Notes: generated from the sequence alone by a model not told the origin. A stretch of 64,000 bases of DNA from Sulfuritalea sp. (GCA_022842325.1 JALHPU010000014.1:1-64000); one strand, 5' to 3'. Counted from the first letter of the stretch, positions 1-8,955 are shown. A program made the numbers and translations.

Positions 1-108
1 CCCAGGATGCTAGCCATCGCCCCAGCCAATTTCAGCCCGATAAGCGCACGTCTCGGCAGCTTTTCAAAAAATGTCGATCACATCCTGGCATCGTTTGCTC
101 CGAGGCCC

Positions 109-582
109 TTAGTCGGCGACAACCACGCTGGTTTCGCAAAACGGGCAGTGATCGGTATGTTTGCTGCCGGCGTCGTACATGAACGCCGCATTGCACACCT
201 GGCACGGCACGAGCATGACGATTTTTACCCGCACGTCACGAGCGGCAAAGTAGGCGGCGTTGATGTCCAGGGGACCGCAAATCCGCTGATATTCCCGCCA
301 TGCCGTCATCAGACTGGTCGTCGTCAAGTCTGAGGCAAAAATGCGTTGATGGAGTGCGGCAAACGCCGACAGTCGGGCCGCAGAGTCACGATCCTTGATG
401 AAGGACAGTACGGTCTCCGGCAATTTCCCGTTCGAGGGTTTTACACCGTGAACATCTTTCCACCATTGCCGCAATGTTCGCGTCCCGATGCGTGTCATGC
501 CTCGAATGATGGACAGTCTCAGCCCGGCGCGAATGAGCTCGTGGGCCTGTTGAAGATTTTCTAGTTCAGCTAAGGCGACCAT
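109..582 (-). CDS. flhC: Flagellar transcriptional regulator FlhC
   Basis: Subunit of the FlhD4C2 master activator of flagellar genes; it is the DNA-contacting, zinc-binding partner of FlhD. The 157-residue product has a helical N-terminal domain and the two C-terminal cysteine pairs typical of FlhC, CQVC (about residues 127-130) and CPFC (146-149), which would hold zinc. The frame stays open to an ATG at 711, but I chose the ATG at 582. It has a GGGAG seven bases upstream, and the extra 43 residues do not resemble FlhC. The sequence is divergent compared with enterobacterial or Burkholderia FlhC. It follows flhD on the same strand with an unusually wide gap of about 230 bases. Identification rests on the Zn motifs plus the flhD neighbour. 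Confidence 0.82.
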   Translation of the reverse strand: MVALAELENLQQAHELIRAGLRLSIIRGMTRIGTRTLRQWWKDVHGVKPSNGKLPETVLSFIKDRDSAARLSAFAALHQRIFASDLTTTSLMTAWREYQRICGPLDINAAYFAARDVRVKIVMLVPCQVCNAAFMYDAGSKHTDHCPFCETSVVVAD

Positions 583-813
583 CACCGAACTCCCTATCGC
601 CTCGGTTCGATAAACGTGAAGACTTGCCGCTTCTGCGGAAATGCTCGTCGTGCTCTGAGCAGTGCATCCTGCTTTGATGTGAAAGACACGTTGCCGTTTG
701 GCGTAGTCCATGGCTGCTGACCGCCAAGGAAACCATCAAACGCGAAGCTCGCCTCTCGGAACAAAGCGTCAAGGGTGTGAGCCTGACAATTCCTCACGCT
801 GAAATCCCTGGCC

Positions 814-1137
814 TCATGCTTCAGTTGCCTGTTGGGATGTCGGGAAGGAGCCTGTCCCTTCCCGTGGTCTGGCAGATGCCGCAATAGAGATCGAATAGGC
901 CGCTTTTTGCAAGCCCTGGAGCGACAGAAGACGATCCATTTCGGTTTCCGTCAGTCTGATGCTGATGACGCTGATGCCTATGTCTTGCGCCATCGCATCG
1001 ATCTCATCCAGAGTCATCTGGGCGATGCGGTCCAGAGCGGTCCGGGATAACCCCGTCATGATCTCTCCGGACCTGGACTTCGATGCTTCTCTCGCCATTA
1101 TGAGAAACTGGCGGTTAATCGAAATGATGTCATTCAT
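814..1137 (-). CDS. flhD: Flagellar transcriptional regulator FlhD
   Basis: A 107-residue all-helical protein of the size of FlhD (about 105-120 residues), the partner of FlhC in the flagellar master regulator. It begins MNDIISINRQFLIMAREA, matching the FlhD N-terminal pattern in which a helix with IxxINxxFLxxAR is followed by a dimerising helix bundle. The Asp/Met-rich middle and the polar C-terminal tail also fit. It is the upstream gene of the flhDC pair and is divergent from an XRE-type regulator, with about 90 bases between the two starts. That places a shared control region directly upstream. No flagellar structural genes are in the window. Confidence 0.8.
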   Translation of the reverse strand: MNDIISINRQFLIMAREASKSRSGEIMTGLSRTALDRIAQMTLDEIDAMAQDIGISVISIRLTETEMDRLLSLQGLQKAAYSISIAASARPREGTGSFPTSQQATEA

Positions 1138-1175
1138 GTCGCTTTTCCAAAATGGGACTACTATCCACGGTGACT

Positions 1176-1191
1176 AACGATATACATCGTT
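1176..1191. promoter_or_regulatory. Perfect palindrome between flhD and the XRE gene (candidate operator)
   Basis: In the 90-base divergent gap, AACGAT and ATCGTT form a perfect 6-bp inverted repeat around a 4-base spacer. The size and position suit a dimeric HTH repressor site. The adjacent XRE protein is the obvious candidate binder, which would make it autoregulated and a possible regulator of flhDC. The palindrome is seen directly; the regulatory role is inference. Confidence 0.45.
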
Positions 1192-1227
1192 CGGTCTGTT
1201 GTCAATTGTAAAAGAAACCGAAAGAGG

Positions 1228-1668
1228 ATGCTTTTGAATTCAACACCCGAAAACGACATCGCCGATCGGCTTCGACTCTGGCGGAAAGACGTGCTTGAAA
1301 TGACTCAGGTGAGGTTCGCCGAGGCAACAGGGGTTCATCTCAGCGCCATCCGAAAGTACGAGGGCCGCCATAGCGTGCCGAGCGGTGAATCATTGCTTGC
1401 CATTGCGGGCACGGGGGTGGATCTGCACTGGCTGCTCACTGGTGAAGGTGATATGCGGGCGCCAACCAACAGCTCGGCAAATAGCCCAAAGACACACGCT
1501 GACGCCGATGTCGTCAGACGTCTGATGGCGATCGAGGGACTTTTAAACGGAATTCAGGGCGACAAGCGGTCTGCCGTCCTGGAGGAAATTTTTTCACGCG
1601 TTCAGGAAGCGAAACGAGTAGCCGAGTTGGAGCATCTAGTCAGCAAGATAAAACACAAGCGTGCTTGA
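1228..1668 (+). CDS. XRE-family helix-turn-helix regulator
   Basis: A 146-residue protein with an N-terminal lambda-repressor-like HTH. The segment from about residue 10 to 70 contains LRLWRKDVL, then TQVRFAEATGVHLSAIRKYE and a following helix ending in DLHWLLTGEGDM, the usual end of phage-repressor/XRE DNA-binding domains. The C-terminal half is helical and charged and probably dimerises; no LexA-type peptidase domain is visible. The ATG directly abuts AAAGAGG, so a TTG six bases further on (1234) could be the real start. It is divergent from flhDC across a short region holding a perfect palindrome, so a role in autoregulation or motility control is plausible but unproven. Confidence 0.75.
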   Translation: MLLNSTPENDIADRLRLWRKDVLEMTQVRFAEATGVHLSAIRKYEGRHSVPSGESLLAIAGTGVDLHWLLTGEGDMRAPTNSSANSPKTHADADVVRRLMAIEGLLNGIQGDKRSAVLEEIFSRVQEAKRVAELEHLVSKIKHKRA

Positions 1669-1774
1669 CCAGAAATGCGGAAGGCTACGAATCTGTTCTT
1701 TGAATGAGCCCCCCCAAAATAGCCGAAGGCTTACCTCTATGAGTTGCTCTCCACCTCGCCCCACAACGATGTAG

Positions 1775-4615
1775 CTACCTTCGACTGCAGATCTGTGTAT
1801 CCGCGAGGGCAGCATTGATGACTTCCTTTTGCTGCAGGACGTGCTTGGCCGCATAACCGACTGCGGGTGACGCAGATGCCGGACGCGCGACCACACCCAG
1901 CGTCTGGCCCTTCTTGACCAACCGCTCCAGGCGATGATGCTTGGCATACCAGGCGCCCTGATTCATCGGCTCTTCCTGGCACCAGATCAGTTCCTTGAGA
2001 TTCGGATACTTCTGCATCTCGTCGAAGAGTCGGCGATCGTCAAAGGGATACAACTGCTCGACACGCACCAGGACGACGTTGTCGATCTTCTTTTCGCGCC
2101 GCGCCGCAAGCAGGTCGAAATACACCTTGCCGGCGCAGGTGACCATGCGCGTCACCTTCTTCGGATCGACCTTGTCGATCTCGCCGATGATGGTCTGGAA
2201 GGTGCCGTTGGCCAGTTCCTCGAGCGAACTGGTGGCGTCCTTGTGGCGCAGCAGCGACTTCGGCGTCATGACGATCAGCGGCTTGCGCTGCTTGCGCAGC
2301 ATCTGGCGGCGCAGCATGTGATAGACCTGCGCGGCATTCGAGGGCACGCAGACTTCCCAGTTGAAATCGGCCGAGAGTTGCATGTAGCGCTCGAGGCGCG
2401 CCGACGAATGTTCGGGCCCCTGCCCTTCGTAGCCGTGCGGCAGCAGCATCACCAGGCCGCAACCGCGGCCCCATTTTGCTTCGCCGGAGGATAGAAACTG
2501 GTCGATCACCACCTGGGCGCCGTTGGCGAAGTCGCCGAACTGGGCTTCCCAGACAACCATCTCGTTGGGCGCCGCCGTGGCGAAGCCGTATTCGAAGGCC
2601 AACACGGCTTCCTCGGACAGCACCGAGTCGAAGCACATGAAGCGGCCCTGGTGCTCCTGGATGTTCTGCAGCGGCCAGTAGGTGCCCTCGTCCCACTTCT
2701 CGCGGTTCTGGTCGTGCAGTGCGGCGTGGCGGTGGAAGAAGGTACCGCGGCCGACGTCCTCACCCGACACGCGGATGTTGTAGCCGGCGGAGACCAGGGA
2801 CGCGTAGGCCAGGTTCTCGGCCATGCCCCAGTCCACCGGCGCCTTGCCCTCGCCCATCAGCTTGCGGTCGTCGATGATTTTCTGCACCCGCGAATGCAGC
2901 GTGAAATTGTCCGGAACAGTGGTGAGGCGCGTCGCCAGGCGCTGCATCTCGATCATCGACACCGTGGTGTCGCACTTCTCGCTGTAAGGCACGTTGATGT
3001 AGGGCGTCCAGTCGATGGAGAATTTGCTCTGGTAGTCGCTGATCACCGGGTCGATCAGGTGCCGGCCTTCATCCAGCGCGGCGCGATAGTCCTTGATCAT
3101 CTGCTCGGCGTCGCCCTTGGCGATGACGCCCTGGGCTTCGAGCTTGTCGGCATAGAGCCGGCGCGTGCCGGGATGCTGGGCGATCTTCTTGTACATCAAG
3201 GGCTGGGTCACCATCGGCTCGTCCTGCTCGTTGTGGCCGAGCTTGCGGAAGCAGACGACGTCGATCACCACGTCCTTCTTGAATTCCTGGCGGTACTCCA
3301 TGGCGATCTGGGTGACCAGCGCGACCGCTTCGGGATCGTCGCCATTGACGTGGAAGATCGGCGCCTCGATCATCTTGAAGATGTCGGTGCAATACAACGA
3401 GGAGCGGTAGTCGCGCAGGTCGGAGGTGGTGAAGCCGATCTGGTTGTTCACCACGATATGAATGGTGCCGCCGGTGCCATAGCCGCGCGTGTTGGAGAAG
3501 TTGAGCATCTCCTGGTTCACGCCCTGGCCGGCCACCGCGGCGTCGCCGTGGATCAGCACCGGCAGCGCCTGGAGTTTGCCTTCGTGGCCGCGGCGCACCT
3601 GGCGGGCATAAACCGAACCGGCGACCACGGGATTGACGATTTCCAGATGCGAGGGATTGAAGGCCAGCGTCAGGTGCACCGGACCGCCCGGCGTACCGAC
3701 GTCCGACGAATAGCCCATGTGGTACTTGACGTCGCCGGCGGAGAGCGCCGACTTCTTCTTGCCCTCGAACTCGTCGAACAGCATCGAGGGCAGCTTGCCC
3801 AGGGTATTGACTAGAACGTTGAGACGTCCGCGGTGGGCCATGCCAATCACGATTTCCTGCACGCCGACCGTGCCGGCGGTGCGAATCAGTTGATCCATCG
3901 CCAGAATCAGCGCTTCGCCGCCCTCGAGCGAGAAGCGCTTCTGGCCGACGTACTTGGTGTGCAGGTAACGCTCCAGCGTCTCGGCATGGGTCAGTTGCAC
4001 CAGAAAACGCTTCTTCTCTTCCGCCGTACAAGCCGGCGTGCCGCGAATTGGTTCCAGCTTGCCTTGCAGCCAGCGCTTCTGGCCGACATCCGAGAGATAC
4101 ATGAACTCGGTACCGATGGTGCCGCAGAAGGTCTGCCGGCAGGCTTCGAGGATCTCGCGCAGGGTGGCCGTTTCGGACACCGCCGAGAAGGACTCGGCCT
4201 GGAATACCTGACCCAGATCGGCCTCGGTGAAGCCATAGTAAGACGGCTCGAGTTCGGCCACAGCCGGGCGCTCCGCGCGCTTCAGTGGATCCAGTTGCGC
4301 CCAGCGGTTGCCGAGGAATCGATAGGCATTGATCAACTGCAGTACCTTGATCTGCTTGCCGTCCGATTGCGCGGTGGCGCGCCCTGCCTGCAGGGTTCCG
4401 TCCTTGGCACGTTGCGCGAAGGAGGTGATCACCGGATGGTGGGCCACGTCCGGGCCCGTGTAGTTGCCTGCGCCCGGCAGGGTGCCGAGCTTGTCGAAAT
4501 AATCGCGCCAGACCGGCTCGACGGAAGCCGGGTTGGCGAGGTAGGCGTCGTAGAGTTCCTCGATGTACGGCGCGTTGGTGCCGTACAGATACGAGTTGGA
4601 CAGCATCTGCTTCAT
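1775..4615 (-). CDS. sucA: 2-oxoglutarate dehydrogenase E1 component
   Basis: Thiamine-diphosphate-dependent E1 of the oxoglutarate dehydrogenase complex, decarboxylating 2-oxoglutarate and transferring the succinyl group to E2 lipoate. At 946 residues it is full length. Family blocks are intact: MKQMLSNSYLYGTNAPYIEELY at the N-terminus, GMAHRGRLNVLVN, GDAAVAGQGVNQE, RGYGTGGTIHIVVNNQIGF, RKLGHNEQDEPMVTQPLMYK, EDVGRGTFFHRHA and EEPMNQGAWY. The frame is open to 4726, but the ATG at 4615 starts the conserved N-terminus and has AGGTG upstream. It is the last gene of a decayed TCA block. The sucB (E2) and lpd (E3) genes that normally follow are absent and the next gene downstream is unrelated. The protein would need E2/E3 from elsewhere in the genome. 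Confidence 0.95.
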   Translation of the reverse strand: MKQMLSNSYLYGTNAPYIEELYDAYLANPASVEPVWRDYFDKLGTLPGAGNYTGPDVAHHPVITSFAQRAKDGTLQAGRATAQSDGKQIKVLQLINAYRFLGNRWAQLDPLKRAERPAVAELEPSYYGFTEADLGQVFQAESFSAVSETATLREILEACRQTFCGTIGTEFMYLSDVGQKRWLQGKLEPIRGTPACTAEEKKRFLVQLTHAETLERYLHTKYVGQKRFSLEGGEALILAMDQLIRTAGTVGVQEIVIGMAHRGRLNVLVNTLGKLPSMLFDEFEGKKKSALSAGDVKYHMGYSSDVGTPGGPVHLTLAFNPSHLEIVNPVVAGSVYARQVRRGHEGKLQALPVLIHGDAAVAGQGVNQEMLNFSNTRGYGTGGTIHIVVNNQIGFTTSDLRDYRSSLYCTDIFKMIEAPIFHVNGDDPEAVALVTQIAMEYRQEFKKDVVIDVVCFRKLGHNEQDEPMVTQPLMYKKIAQHPGTRRLYADKLEAQGVIAKGDAEQMIKDYRAALDEGRHLIDPVISDYQSKFSIDWTPYINVPYSEKCDTTVSMIEMQRLATRLTTVPDNFTLHSRVQKIIDDRKLMGEGKAPVDWGMAENLAYASLVSAGYNIRVSGEDVGRGTFFHRHAALHDQNREKWDEGTYWPLQNIQEHQGRFMCFDSVLSEEAVLAFEYGFATAAPNEMVVWEAQFGDFANGAQVVIDQFLSSGEAKWGRGCGLVMLLPHGYEGQGPEHSSARLERYMQLSADFNWEVCVPSNAAQVYHMLRRQMLRKQRKPLIVMTPKSLLRHKDATSSLEELANGTFQTIIGEIDKVDPKKVTRMVTCAGKVYFDLLAARREKKIDNVVLVRVEQLYPFDDRRLFDEMQKYPNLKELIWCQEEPMNQGAWYAKHHRLERLVKKGQTLGVVARPASASPAVGYAAKHVLQQKEVINAALADTQICSRR

Positions 4616-4685
4616 CGTTGAATCACCTGGTCGTGAATGAGATACACAAAAAGAATGGGGAGCGCATCGCGCGCGCCCTCGGAAC

Positions 4686-5090
4686 TCAATGTTGGGTCCG
4701 CGGCGTGACATCCCGACACACGGCACCGATATAAAGCTGACGCGGACGACCGATCTTGTATTCCGGATCGGTGATCATTTCCTCCCACTGCGTCATCCGG
4801 CCGACGGTACGCGCCAGGGCGAAGATGCAGGTGAACATCGAGGCCGAAATGCCGAGCTCCTTGGCCAGCTTGAACAGCCGGTCGTTCTCCAGGCCGAGTT
4901 CGCCGAGAACATCGGCGCAGATCTTGCCCATCAGCTTGGCGCGCGGATCGAAGTTCTTGTATACCCGATGGCCGAAACCCATCTGCTTGGAACTGTCGTT
5001 CTTGTCCTTGGCACTTGATGTACTCGCCGTCACGGAGAACTCGAAAGTCATGCCATTTACGGCATGACTTGCGGTGCGATACGTTCTCAT
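4686..5090 (-). pseudogene. gltA: Citrate synthase remnant, truncated and internally deleted
   Basis: Only the C-terminal third of a citrate synthase is recognisable: [20 protein letters not shown], which keeps one active-site His, then LFKLAKELG joined directly to [16 protein letters not shown], and finally QWEEMI and [12 protein letters not shown]. Normal enzymes have about 30 more residues between LFKLA and SMFT, including the stretch with the catalytic Asp (PNVDFYSG); these are gone. The N-terminal two-thirds with the other active-site His is missing. A short piece resembling EYIK lies in another frame just before AKDKND, which indicates a frameshift as well. The 5' part contains a perfect 10-bp inverted repeat (5045-5070). 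It lies between sdhE and sucA, where gltA belongs, so it is a decayed copy in place. Confidence 0.88.
5045..5070. repeat. 10-bp perfect inverted repeat inside the gltA remnant
   Basis: AAGTCATGCC and GGCATGACTT flank a six-base loop, making a perfect 10-bp hairpin in the unrecognisable 5' part of the citrate synthase remnant. It lies about 50 bases from where recognisable gltA sequence resumes, so it may mark a rearrangement or deletion scar. No T-run follows on either strand, so it is not an obvious intrinsic terminator. Confidence 0.5.
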
Positions 5091-5151
5091 CGTCGGATCT
5101 TCTGGTCAGGTCCGTTGAGGTGCTGCTGCTGACACAAAAAATTGCTCTCGG

Positions 5152-5400
5152 TCAATTTTCCCGCAGCCGCTCAATCATGCCCACCAATTGCGGATCTTCA
5201 GTGACATCCTTGCCGCTCACCAATGCCCAGAGGTCGTGGTCTTCCAGTTCCAGCAAGCGTGTCAGCGTTGCCTCGCCTTGCGCATCGAGATCGTCACCGT
5301 GACGTTCCCAGAAATGCTGAAAAACCAGATCCAGTTCCAGCAGAGCGCGACGGCAATGCCATTTCAGCCGCCCAATACGCGCTCCGCGTTCTTTATCCAT
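5152..5400 (-). CDS. sdhE: FAD assembly factor SdhE (succinate dehydrogenase flavinylation)
   Basis: An 82-residue member of the SdhE/YgfY family, small soluble proteins that promote covalent FAD attachment to SdhA. It shows RLKWHCRRALLELDLVFQHF followed by LLELEDHDLWALVSG, matching the family's RRGxxELDxxLxxF and LLxxxDxDLxxWxxG blocks. The Gly of the functional RGxxE motif is Ala here (RRALLE); whether this is normal in close relatives cannot be judged from sequence alone. I chose the ATG at 5400, which starts MDKERGARIG; a 14-residue longer frame runs into sdhB. It overlaps the last 8 bases of the sdhB remnant, as expected for a coupled sdhBE pair. It appears intact although both neighbours (sdhB, gltA) are broken. 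Confidence 0.85.
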   Translation of the reverse strand: MDKERGARIGRLKWHCRRALLELDLVFQHFWERHGDDLDAQGEATLTRLLELEDHDLWALVSGKDVTEDPQLVGMIERLREN

Positions 5401-5939
5401 TCTCAGACCGCCCGGCGGACCATTGTTCATTGATCTTGCCAATCAACTTGCCCGGTTCAGTCTTCTGGAACAAGCGTCGATGCAGTTCATGATGGTGCAG
5501 CAACGAAACAGGCAGTGGGTCCTCAAGATCGCCGAAGCGCTCGCGTTCGGACGGCGGATCGTTGTTGATCAGGTAGGGCTTGATCGAGTTGTACACCTTG
5601 AAAAACTGCGACATGTCCACGATCAGGTCGCGGATCACCGGCAGTCCGGGCAGCGGGCGCAGCACTATCGGCTTGCCCGCGGGAAATCTGTCCAGCGCCG
5701 TCAGGCAGGCCAGCCCGTTCTTGCCGTTGATGTTCATGGCGTCGGAGCCGTAGACGCCTTCGCGGCAGGAGCGGCGGAAGGAGATGGAGTCATCCTGCGC
5801 CTTCAGTTTGAATGGCGTCGAGCAGCTTGCGGTCCGTGGATTCCAACTCCACTGAGATGTCCTGCATATAGGGTTTGGCGTCCTGATCCGGATTGTAGCG
5901 ATATATCCTGAACTGGACGGTACGTGTAGCGTTCGTCAT
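5393..5939 (-). pseudogene. sdhB: Succinate dehydrogenase iron-sulfur subunit, broken
   Basis: The gene begins normally at 5939 (MTNATRTVQFRIYRYNPDQD) but shifts frame near 5815, just before the [2Fe-2S] domain. The expected block then continues in another frame, with SCREGV followed by Tyr where the second cluster Cys belongs, then GSDAMNINGKNGLACLT and RPLPGLPVIRDLIVDM. After SERER about 55-60 residues are missing; these should carry the cysteines for the [4Fe-4S] and [3Fe-4S] clusters (LYECILCACCSTSCP region). The end has two compensating frame changes around the last Cys motif, whose intended frame would read LFRCCTIMNCIDAC, before LIGKI. Total length is about 547 bases against roughly 700 expected. 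It cannot make a working iron-sulfur subunit. It lies 12 bases after sdhA. Confidence 0.9.
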
Positions 5940-5951
5940 CGTCGGTTCCTT

Positions 5952-7739
5952 TTAGAAGAGGCGCTTCTTCAAATCGATGGTGTCGACGCTCATCGGCTTC
6001 ATCTGCACAGGCTTGTAATCGAGGCGATTGCCTTCGCGATACCACAGCGTGTGCTTCAGCCAGTTCTTGTCATCGCGACCATCCGGCGTATCGGTCGTAT
6101 CGGTCGCGTCGTCGCGAACGTGGGCGCCACGTGACTCGGTGCGGGCATTGGCCGAGACGATGGTGGCCTTGGCGACTTCGATCAGGTTGTCGAGTTCCAG
6201 CGCCTCGATGCGGGCGGTGTTGAACACCTTGGACTTATCCTTGATCTGGGTCCGGGCGACCTGCTCAGCGATTTCGCCGATACGCTGCACACCTTCGGCG
6301 AGCATGTCCTTGAAGCGGAACACACCGGCATGCTTTTGCATCGTGCGCTGCATCGCCAGGCGGGTCTGGTGCACATCGGCGCCGTCCTTCTGGTTGTTCA
6401 GGCGATCGACACGCGCCAGGGTACGGTCGATGGATTCCTGCGCCAGCGGCTTGTGCGCCTTGACGTTGTTCTTCAGGTCATTGACCGCCGTCTCGCCGGC
6501 CGACTTGCCGAACACCAGCAGGTCGAGCAGGGAATTGGTACCTAGCCGGTTCGCGCCATGCACGGAAGCACAGGCGCATTCTCCCGCGGCATAGAAGCCA
6601 GGAACAGGCGTGCTCTGGTTGCCGGCCTGCGGCACAACAACCTGACCCAGGTAATTGGTCGGAATACCGCCCATCTGGTAGTGGGCAGTCGGCACCACGG
6701 GAATCGGTTCTATTAGTGCGTCGACATTGGCAAATTGCAAGGCAATCTCATGAATGCCAGGCAGGCGCCTCATGATGGTCTCGGGCGGCAGATGAGTGAC
6801 GTCTAGCAGCACAAAATCCTTGTTCGGCCCGCAACCGCGGCCTTCGTTGATCTCGATTACCATAGCGCGCGACACCACGTCGCGCGCGGCCAGGTCCTTG
6901 GCGTTGGGTGCATAGCGTTCCATGAAACGTTCGCCGACCGAGTTGCGCAGGATGCCGCCCTCGCCGCGCACGCCTTCGGTAATCAACACGCCGGCACCGG
7001 CGACACCGGTCGGGTGGAACTGCCAGAACTCCATGTCTTCCAGCGGTATGCCGGCGCGCGCCGCCATGCCGACGCCATCACCGGTATTGATGAACGCGTT
7101 GGTCGAGGAGTAGTAGATGCGTCCCGCTCCGCCGGTGGCGAAGATGGTAGCCTTGGCGTGGAAGACGACAATCTCGCTGGTTTCCATGTCCATCGCGGTA
7201 ACGCCTAGCACGTCGCCCTCGGCATCGCGCACCAGATCCAGCGCCTGCCATTCGACGAAGAACTGCGTATTGACCTTGATGTTGCGCTGATACATCGCGT
7301 GCAGCATGGCATGACCGGTGCGGTCGGCCGCGGCGCAGGAACGGCGCACCGGCTTTTCGCCGAAGTTCGACATGTGGCCGCCGAAGGGGCGCTGGTAGAT
7401 CTTGCCGTTGTCGAGGCGGTCGAAAGGCATGCCGTAGTGTTCCAGTTCGACCACGACTTCATTGGCCTTGCGGCACATGAACTCGATCGCGTCCTGGTCA
7501 CCGAGCCAGTCCGAGCCCTTAACCGTGTCGTACATGTGCCAGTGCCAGTGGTCTTCCTCGGAGTTGCCCAGGCTGGCGGCGACGCCGCCCTGGGCGGCCA
7601 CGGTATGCGAACGTGTGGGAAACACTTTGGTCAGCACGGCGGTCTTGAAACCGGCCTCTGACAATTGAATCGCGGCACGCAGGCCGGCGCCGCCGGCGCC
7701 GACGATGACCGCATCGAATTTTCGGACAGTATAGCTCAT
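5952..7739 (-). CDS. sdhA: Succinate dehydrogenase flavoprotein subunit
   Basis: The 595-residue flavoprotein that oxidises succinate to fumarate in complex II, of normal length. The FAD-binding N-terminus ([20 protein letters not shown]) and the [16 protein letters not shown] block with the His for covalent FAD are present. So are the active-site region [40 protein letters not shown] and the C-terminal [17 protein letters not shown] chose the ATG at 7739 (MSYTVRKFD), preceded by GGAAG; the frame is open 33 codons further. Downstream come a broken sdhB and then sdhE. The membrane anchors sdhC and sdhD, which normally precede sdhA, are absent. The subunit therefore looks intact but orphaned, and a second complete sdh locus elsewhere is likely. 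Confidence 0.95.
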   Translation of the reverse strand: MSYTVRKFDAVIVGAGGAGLRAAIQLSEAGFKTAVLTKVFPTRSHTVAAQGGVAASLGNSEEDHWHWHMYDTVKGSDWLGDQDAIEFMCRKANEVVVELEHYGMPFDRLDNGKIYQRPFGGHMSNFGEKPVRRSCAAADRTGHAMLHAMYQRNIKVNTQFFVEWQALDLVRDAEGDVLGVTAMDMETSEIVVFHAKATIFATGGAGRIYYSSTNAFINTGDGVGMAARAGIPLEDMEFWQFHPTGVAGAGVLITEGVRGEGGILRNSVGERFMERYAPNAKDLAARDVVSRAMVIEINEGRGCGPNKDFVLLDVTHLPPETIMRRLPGIHEIALQFANVDALIEPIPVVPTAHYQMGGIPTNYLGQVVVPQAGNQSTPVPGFYAAGECACASVHGANRLGTNSLLDLLVFGKSAGETAVNDLKNNVKAHKPLAQESIDRTLARVDRLNNQKDGADVHQTRLAMQRTMQKHAGVFRFKDMLAEGVQRIGEIAEQVARTQIKDKSKVFNTARIEALELDNLIEVAKATIVSANARTESRGAHVRDDATDTTDTPDGRDDKNWLKHTLWYREGNRLDYKPVQMKPMSVDTIDLKKRLF

Positions 7740-8303
7740 GATTGTCTTCCGCAGAGCCACCCCAAGAGATGCAACAAAAAAATTGGGCCTGATTGTCGAT
7801 GAACCCCAGCTGAAATCATGGTGGCCAAGGTGGAGCAAGTAAATACGAATGACCTAGAATCCTCGAGAATTTCATCGACTTTGCTCACATATTGATGGTA
7901 CGGCGATGATACGGGGCATTCCCCATGCCAGTCAAAAAAAATGCCCCAAAGCCATCGGGGCGAAGCTCCCAAAACAGGAGCGAGGAGAAACTTTGAACCA
8001 AGCCATCGCGTACGCAAACGTGCGTATGCACTACCGTGGGCACTGAACGGTCCTGTCTGACCGCCACGGAATCGTTAGTACAATCAATTTGAGGCAGTTG
8101 CGAAACTCCACTCTGTAGCTGATAGGATTTATCTGCACATGGAAGACGCCGATGGAGATGGAAACTCGGGTTTCGACCACCGGAGCGGTATGATGACGTT
8201 GTCAATACGATCATGCGAAACCGGCGATGAATGTCACCATCAAGAGCCAGCTGACACAATTCCGAGTCATGTCCAGGAACGACCGTTTTCTTTCCTGGCG
8301 GGA
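7740..8303. other. Intergenic region without a recognisable gene
   Basis: About 560 bases between sdhA and a transposase remnant. Short frames exist on both strands but none resembles a protein family. No trace of sdhC or sdhD, which would be expected here, can be recognised. The only clear element is a minus-strand intrinsic terminator at 7932-7961. A promoter for sdhA should lie in 7740-7930, but I could not pick a convincing -35/-10 pair. Confidence 0.5.
7932..7961 (-). terminator. Intrinsic terminator on the minus strand, upstream of sdhA
   Basis: Read on the minus strand, GCCCC and GGGGC pair around a 9-base loop and are followed by A and eight T residues, a classic rho-independent terminator. 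It stops minus-strand transcription about 190 bases before the sdhA start. The gene it once served is gone, since no minus-strand gene lies between it and the TRAP permease at 8956. A second possible pairing (GGGGCATT at 7913 with AATGCCCC at 7940) overlaps it. Confidence 0.65.
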
Positions 8304-8873
8304 ATGGATGAGGAGTTCGCACCCACGCTCAAGCAGGTCGTGACCGCACTGGAGACGATTGAGATCGAACTCTTTTTGCCGGACAGTCGCGGCGCGGGAC
8401 GCCCCGCCAATGATCATGGGGCGCTGGCCCGTACTTTTGTTGCCACGGCCACGTTGAGCCTGCCGACGACGGAAGCGCTGATTGATCTCCTCGAGACAGC
8501 TCAACCGCTGCGGCGTTTGTGTGGATTCTCCACGTACCATAGGATTTTGGACAAGCATCGCATCTCGCGAGCGTTGGCCGAGTTTGTGGAAATTCGACTG
8601 GTCGAACGTAGCCATGAAGCCTTGGTCCAGAGGCCTCCGGTGAATCATATGGAGGGGCACGTGGCGCGCGACCGCACGACCATCGAAGCGGGGGAGAAGT
8701 CCACAGCCAAAGTGCCGACGGTGGCGACCAAAACGCCTCGTCGTTGCGGAAGACCGCAGCGCGGGAAGGTACGTCCGCCCGGGCCCGCAACCGACTCTGC
8801 CTATCAACGGCTGTTCCTGACTATCCGAGTCGAAAGAAAACGCATTCCACATACGAGTTACCACATTCAGTAA
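8304..8873 (+). pseudogene. DDE transposase, N-terminal fragment
   Basis: The frame from MDEEFAPTLK matches the N-terminal half of a common proteobacterial IS transposase family. It has an SRGAGRPANDH block, then LARTFVATATLSLPTTEALI, RRLCGF, a FAEF-like segment read as RALAEFVEIRL, VGHISRD-like EGHVARDRTTIEA and a basic linker (GRPQRGKVRPPG). The catalytic DDE domain that should follow is missing: after about residue 170 the sequence loses similarity and stops. The frame can be extended upstream to 8139 but that part is unrelated. No terminal inverted repeats were found. It is a dead, truncated IS remnant between the TCA block and the TRAP operon, and may mark the rearrangement that removed sdhCD. 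Confidence 0.72.
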
Positions 8874-8955
8874 AGTTAATGCCATCTTGCGATTGGCAGC
8901 GATACCGTGGTCGGGCAGGCGCCACGTTGCCGGATCCGCAATGCGGAGACCGACG

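Noticed and set aside
2651-3814. 387-residue plus-strand frame antisense to sucA
   Set aside because: A shadow of the high-GC sucA coding frame; low-complexity His/Val/Arg composition and no family resemblance.
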